Of a stretch of DNA of 64,000 nucleotides, positions 60,735-64,000 are shown piece by piece. The stretch is taken from contig RPFO01000086.1 in NCBI GenBank assembly GCA_009746045.1, forward strand, positions 1,228,397 through 1,292,396, written 5' to 3'. Within the stretch, counting starts at the first letter, position 1; every line of letters begins with the position of its first letter. Below the pieces are notes generated by a model. That model did not search any database and had not been told where the DNA came from. It saw only the letters and a program-made list of their open reading frames with translations. A program made the position numbers and the translations under genes. Source of the stretch: Mesostigma viride. Taxonomy: Eukaryota > Streptophyta > Mesostigmatophyceae > Mesostigmatales > Mesostigmataceae.

Positions 60735-61203
60735 TGAACATGCCCGGTAACCGGCAACGTACCATGAACGTGCCCGGTAACACGCCCAGTAACACGAACA
60801 TGCCCGGTAACCGGCCCGGTAACACGCACTAGCCCGGTAACATGAACATGCCCGGTAACAGGCATCGTAACATGAACGTACCCGGTAACACGCCCGGTAA
60901 CAAGAACATGCCCGGTAACCGGCCCGGTAACACGAACTGGCCCGGTAACATGAACATGCCCGGTAACAGGCATCGTAGCATGAACGTGCCCGGTAACACG
61001 CCCGGTAACACGAACGAACCCGGTAACCGGCCCGGTAACACGAACTGGCCCGGTAACATGAACGGACCCATGTTACCGCCCGGTAACATGAACGGACCCT
61101 TGTTACCGGACGGTAACAAGGGTCCGTTCATGTTACCGGGCATGTTACCGGGTTCGTTCGTGTTACCGGGCGTGTTACCGCCCGGTCATCTCCTTTTCTA
61201 GTG
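60735..61203. repeat. Right subterminal repeats (CCCGGTAACA)
   Basis: About 35 GGTAAC or GTTACC motifs, mostly CCCGGTAACANGAAC, with a large inverted arrangement near 61065-61165 and the right terminal inverted repeat ending at 61203. Confidence 0.92.
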
Positions 61204-62221
61204 TACCACCCTCATCGAGAGCCCCGAGCACATTCAGACCTGGCTGGACTGCCTGGCTGGGCCTGGAGGCGCGGGCGGTGGGGCTGGAGATTAGTGTCAA
61301 AACTGAGGCGATGGTGATAGGGGCATCCTGTAAACCACCGCTGCCGCGCCTGCTCGACGGGACGGAGGTCCCGTTCCGCGACCGCTTCAAGCTGTTGGGG
61401 AGCTGGCTTCCTGACACCGCCGACGATGTGGACACCCGCATCGGCCTTGCCTGGGCCAAGCTCCGTTCCCTCACACCCTACTGGCGCTCGAAGGGCCTGG
61501 ACGGGCACCGCAAGCGCATGCTCTTCAAGGTCCTCGTCCTCACGGTGCTCACGTATGGCGCCGAGGCGTGGACCCTCCCACCCAAACTGGCAGCTCGGCT
61601 CGACGGCACAGTTTACAGGATGCTCCGGCAGGTCCTTAATGTAGGTTTTTCCGAGCGTCCGTCATCAGAGTCTTTGTATCATGGCATGCCTCGTGTTTCG
61701 GACGAGATTAGGCAGCGTAGGATAGCATTTGTAGGCCACCTTGCCCGCACCAGCCAGGTCGACACCACCCTTGGTCTGGCCGGCCCCCAGCGGCTTGGAC
61801 AGCGGCCAGGGCGGCACATTCTGACCTGGCCTGGCCCCAAGGACATTCCCAAAAGGGTAGGGAAACCTGTCACCAACTACGTTCAGATGTTGCTGGACGA
61901 CCTAGTGGTCCCAGCCCAGTTAGAGCACCGCATCCACTCTCTCTCCCGTCTTTGGACTGCCATGCAGGACAAGACGCGGTGGAAGAAGATTGTCAAGGCG
62001 CACACGCCCGACCCTGTGGGCAAGCCACCTCCCCCCAAGCGGAGGAGGCGTTTTGATGAGTAGTGTAGGTAGGATTTTCTAGATAGAGTTAGGACAGTTC
62101 GATCACGCGGCTTCCTCCACCCCATCCATCATGAAATATGTGCTATGTACATGACCTCCCCACGGAGGCATGTTATAATTTAATTTAATTTAATCAAATT
62201 GTCAGAGGGCGGGGGCGTCGA

Positions 62222-62470
62222 GATTAATTAATTAATTAATATTTAATTAAACACGTGCGCTCCGGCCCGTTGGGGAGTCACGGAGCACCGAAGTGCTTTC
62301 AATCCCTGTTGCATGTGTGTGCACAACAGGAGAAAGGGCAGAGACCCCCATTCTCCTTCATGCCAAAGGCATGCCACAGCTGCACTCGTACCCGCTTTAA
62401 ACGATCCGGCAATCTGCATGGGTGCAATAAGACCCATGTGAGCAGGGCATAACAAGGAGCGTGGGCAAGA
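62222..62470 (-). mobile_element. LINE/SINE 3' end with TTAA tail
   Basis: A TTAATTAATTAATTAAT tail followed by the reverse complement of the 3' block also seen at 19985-20122 and 49767-49985: CCCGTTGGGGAGTCACGGAG, CACCGAAGTGC, GGAGAAAGGGCAGAGACCCC, ATGCCAAAGGCATGCCACAG. It includes the further segment GTGCAATAAGACCCATGTGA. It lies directly downstream of the larger LINE's own 3' end. Confidence 0.8.
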
Positions 62471-64000
62471 CGAGATTAATATGAATCTTGAGGTACCTTG
62501 AAATTAACAGGCACATGTGCCTCTAGCGAGATACATGTTTGGGGGCGACTTTCTATTGCATGGCGTAAATGTGTAGAATTGTACGACAATTAACATGTCA
62601 AGGGTGATCGAAGGAAAGTAAGTACTGAAGTCACGGAAGTGTCGCGGAGACGTTTCCAGATCGATTGTGCATTCGGCGGTTAAAAGGCAGAAAAGCGGTT
62701 GATTGGTAGCTTACTATACTCGACGGTATTGGACGTAATTTCCGGTCAGCGATGAGGACTGCATGTGCATCTCACGTTGTACCGCATGGAAAAGAGCCGT
62801 TGTGTTGCGCTGTGCTGTGCGCAAAATTATTCTCTGCCGTCGGATATTGCACCGCCGATGCTCGTCGATGCTCGTCGATGAACCCTTAATTGGAATTAAC
62901 GCAAGCCACATCAATGTGTACAAAAAGAAGTAGACTAGGGCGCGCGGCGGCGTGGGGGAATGAATTTGGCAAGTCGCAGAACTTGCATGTAGCCCGGCGA
63001 CACCGCGTCAAGCAGTGCGCAGGTAGTCCGTATGTAGTCAGTAAGCGAGGGCTCGCGAGAATTCGAGAATTTAAGAATTGGGGGCAACGGCCTAGCTAGT
63101 TGGGGGAAAATTGGCACCACCAACCAGCGCAGGCCAGAAATATGACATATGTTGCAATTAATCCTTCGTTAATAGATTATTCATTATCACATATAGACTA
63201 TCACGTATACTTAGACTATGACGTACGTCACGCGTGGGTACCAGTATAAGTTAACCCAATAAATATGCTAGCTAGCTAAGGAACCTTCGACCCTTCCAAA
63301 TAATTCCCTTCACAATTGCATACACATGGCGCGCGCTGCCGAAACCATTCATTCATGGAATCTGCATGCATATGGCATGCATATATACACGCTTGTCCAG
63401 GGCTGCTTTAAATATGATGGCGCCAGACACCAGCAGCTAGGAAAAGCATACGGAAGCATATGCGTGCATGCATGTGCACCGTTGCATGGCACGGGGCCAT
63501 AATATTGAAGCATTATCTATGTAGGATGTTGAAGAGGGCCGCCTATATAATTTGCTATGCTAAATAAGGACACACCGTAAACGGGTTTCCACTACATGGA
63601 CTGCGTAGGTTAATTATACTCAGTTGAAAATCACTATTTGCCAGGTAGCCCATCTATAGCTTCCAATCAAGGGCTCCATAGACGTGCTCGATCAGACAGA
63701 AAACCTCCCGGTTCACAAGTCCGGGCTGTCCGCCCCTGCACACATGCTGTATACATGCATGCACAAGGAAGCATCCCCAATAGCCAGAACTCACCACAGC
63801 AAACATGTTTTTCTGGCCCAGTGCAGCACAAAACTGGTTGCACGCACTCTGGTCGACATGAGTGGATATTGCTGAATGGGAGTCAGCATCAAGCCCTTGC
63901 ATGCTGAATGAAAGTGCCCACGCAACCTGCACCGACACGTACTACCAGCAGAGTTGCCCCGGCAGGTATCTTTCGATAAGCGACTGGTAGTACGGCTTGA
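62471..64000. other. No recognisable gene
   Basis: AT-richer DNA with many TGCATGC and TATATA words. Apart from a short end of dispersed repeat B at 63117-63142 (ACCAACCAGCGCAGGCCAGA) I see no supported feature; short open frames here have no recognisable motifs. Confidence 0.6.

Larger units (their letters stand above)
53671..61203. mobile_element. 7.5-kb DNA element with CACTAG inverted repeats
   Basis: The ends are CACTAGAAAAG followed by a nearly identical 64-bp terminal inverted repeat (two mismatches at bases 12 and 14), continuing ATGACCGGGCGGTAACACGC. It is flanked by TA (53669-53670 and 61204-61205); removing the element and one TA restores the reverse transcriptase reading frame GAT GAT ACC ACC. 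Both ends carry several hundred bp of repeated CCCGGTAACA motifs in both orientations, like the transposase-binding subterminal repeats of CACTA (EnSpm/CMC) elements. The CACTA start supports that class, although plant CACTA elements usually duplicate 3 bp. No transposase is recognisable, so it is probably non-autonomous. Confidence 0.85.
51866..62063 (+). pseudogene. LINE ORF2, endonuclease and reverse transcriptase, disrupted
   Basis: The endonuclease begins near 52070 (LATFNTRTLLDDD), shifts frame near 52115 and continues with EELVAFCIEHR.SILGVQEHRR to about 52510, where the frame changes again. The reverse transcriptase starts about 52820, shifts frame near 52980, then shows SNYRGVCLQSAALKVF, QMGFRRGRNT, FVDYIKAFDT, VWQGCVLSP and LIYADD. 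The 7.5-kb insertion falls immediately after, within DD and the next codon. At 61204 the frame resumes (TTLIESPEHIQTWLDCLA), shifts near 61250, and ends with GLEISVKTEAMVIG...FRDRFKLLGSWL and YGAEAWTL to the stop at 62063. Confidence 0.9.
49645..62200 (+). mobile_element. Broken non-LTR retrotransposon (LINE)
   Basis: ORF1 (49645-51667) and ORF2 (about 51866-62063) lie in the same orientation, followed by a short 3' region ending in ATTTAATTTAATTTAAT near 62180. ORF2 has an EEP-type endonuclease and a reverse transcriptase. The element is dead: ORF1 is split by a minus-strand LINE fragment (49767-50590), ORF2 is split by a 7.5-kb DNA element (53671-61203), and ORF2 also has frameshifts and appears to lack sequence between the endonuclease and the reverse transcriptase. 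The clade cannot be fixed by eye. Confidence 0.88.

Noticed and set aside
60829-61201. Repetitive frames reading MPGNRPGN or LPGMFMLPG
   Set aside because: Both come from the CCCGGTAACA subterminal repeats of the transposon and appear on both strands.
62160-62250. AT-rich replication origin or matrix attachment site
   Set aside because: The ATTTAATTTAAT and TTAATTAA runs are explained as tails of two adjacent retroelements.

Overview
This is nuclear DNA of a photosynthetic eukaryote, most likely a green alga (chlorophyte or prasinophyte type). The genes are split by GT-AG introns. Exons are GC-rich while flanking DNA is mixed in composition. One gene is a phytyl ester synthase-type acyltransferase of plants and green algae, and microsatellites and minisatellites are unusually abundant. 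No bacterial or organellar gene organisation is visible. The species cannot be named from the sequence alone.

Layout. 1-9784 is a tandem satellite with a 56-bp unit in about 173 apparently identical copies, ending in a short 12-bp sub-repeat. 10111-12134 (minus) holds the first three exons of TAF6, a histone-fold subunit of TFIID; its remaining exons would lie inside or beyond the satellite. 12827-33578 (plus) is a 22-exon gene of about 1,891 residues. It encodes an unrecognised coiled-coil, low-complexity protein with a C-terminal EF-hand region, and its introns are full of simple repeats. 34783-39134 (minus) is a two-exon plastid-type phytyl ester synthase/diacylglycerol acyltransferase. 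Head to head with it, 39582-46674 (plus) is a ten-exon short-chain dehydrogenase of the retinol dehydrogenase/TIC32-like group with a likely transit peptide. Exon phases close exactly in all four gene models.

47.5-62.5 kb is a nest of mobile elements. A plus-strand LINE (ORF1 from 49645, ORF2 to 62063) has been broken twice. A 5'-truncated LINE of opposite orientation sits in ORF1 and is flanked by a 14-bp target duplication. A 7,533-bp element with terminal inverted repeats starting CACTAG sits in ORF2, inside the codons of the YADD reverse transcriptase motif, and is flanked by TA. Inside that element a minisatellite has been split by a 1,720-bp element flanked by TTAA. A second TTAA-flanked relative of 1,700 bp lies at 47574-49273. 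The two TTAA elements share a stretch whose differences look protein-preserving.

Functionally the window mixes one general transcription gene, one unknown calcium-binding candidate and a divergent pair of probable plastid lipid or pigment enzymes; nothing links them into one pathway beyond the shared promoter region of the last two. The most unusual features are intronic minisatellites that appear to have grown from splice sites, the dateable transposon nest, and the satellite that runs up against TAF6.
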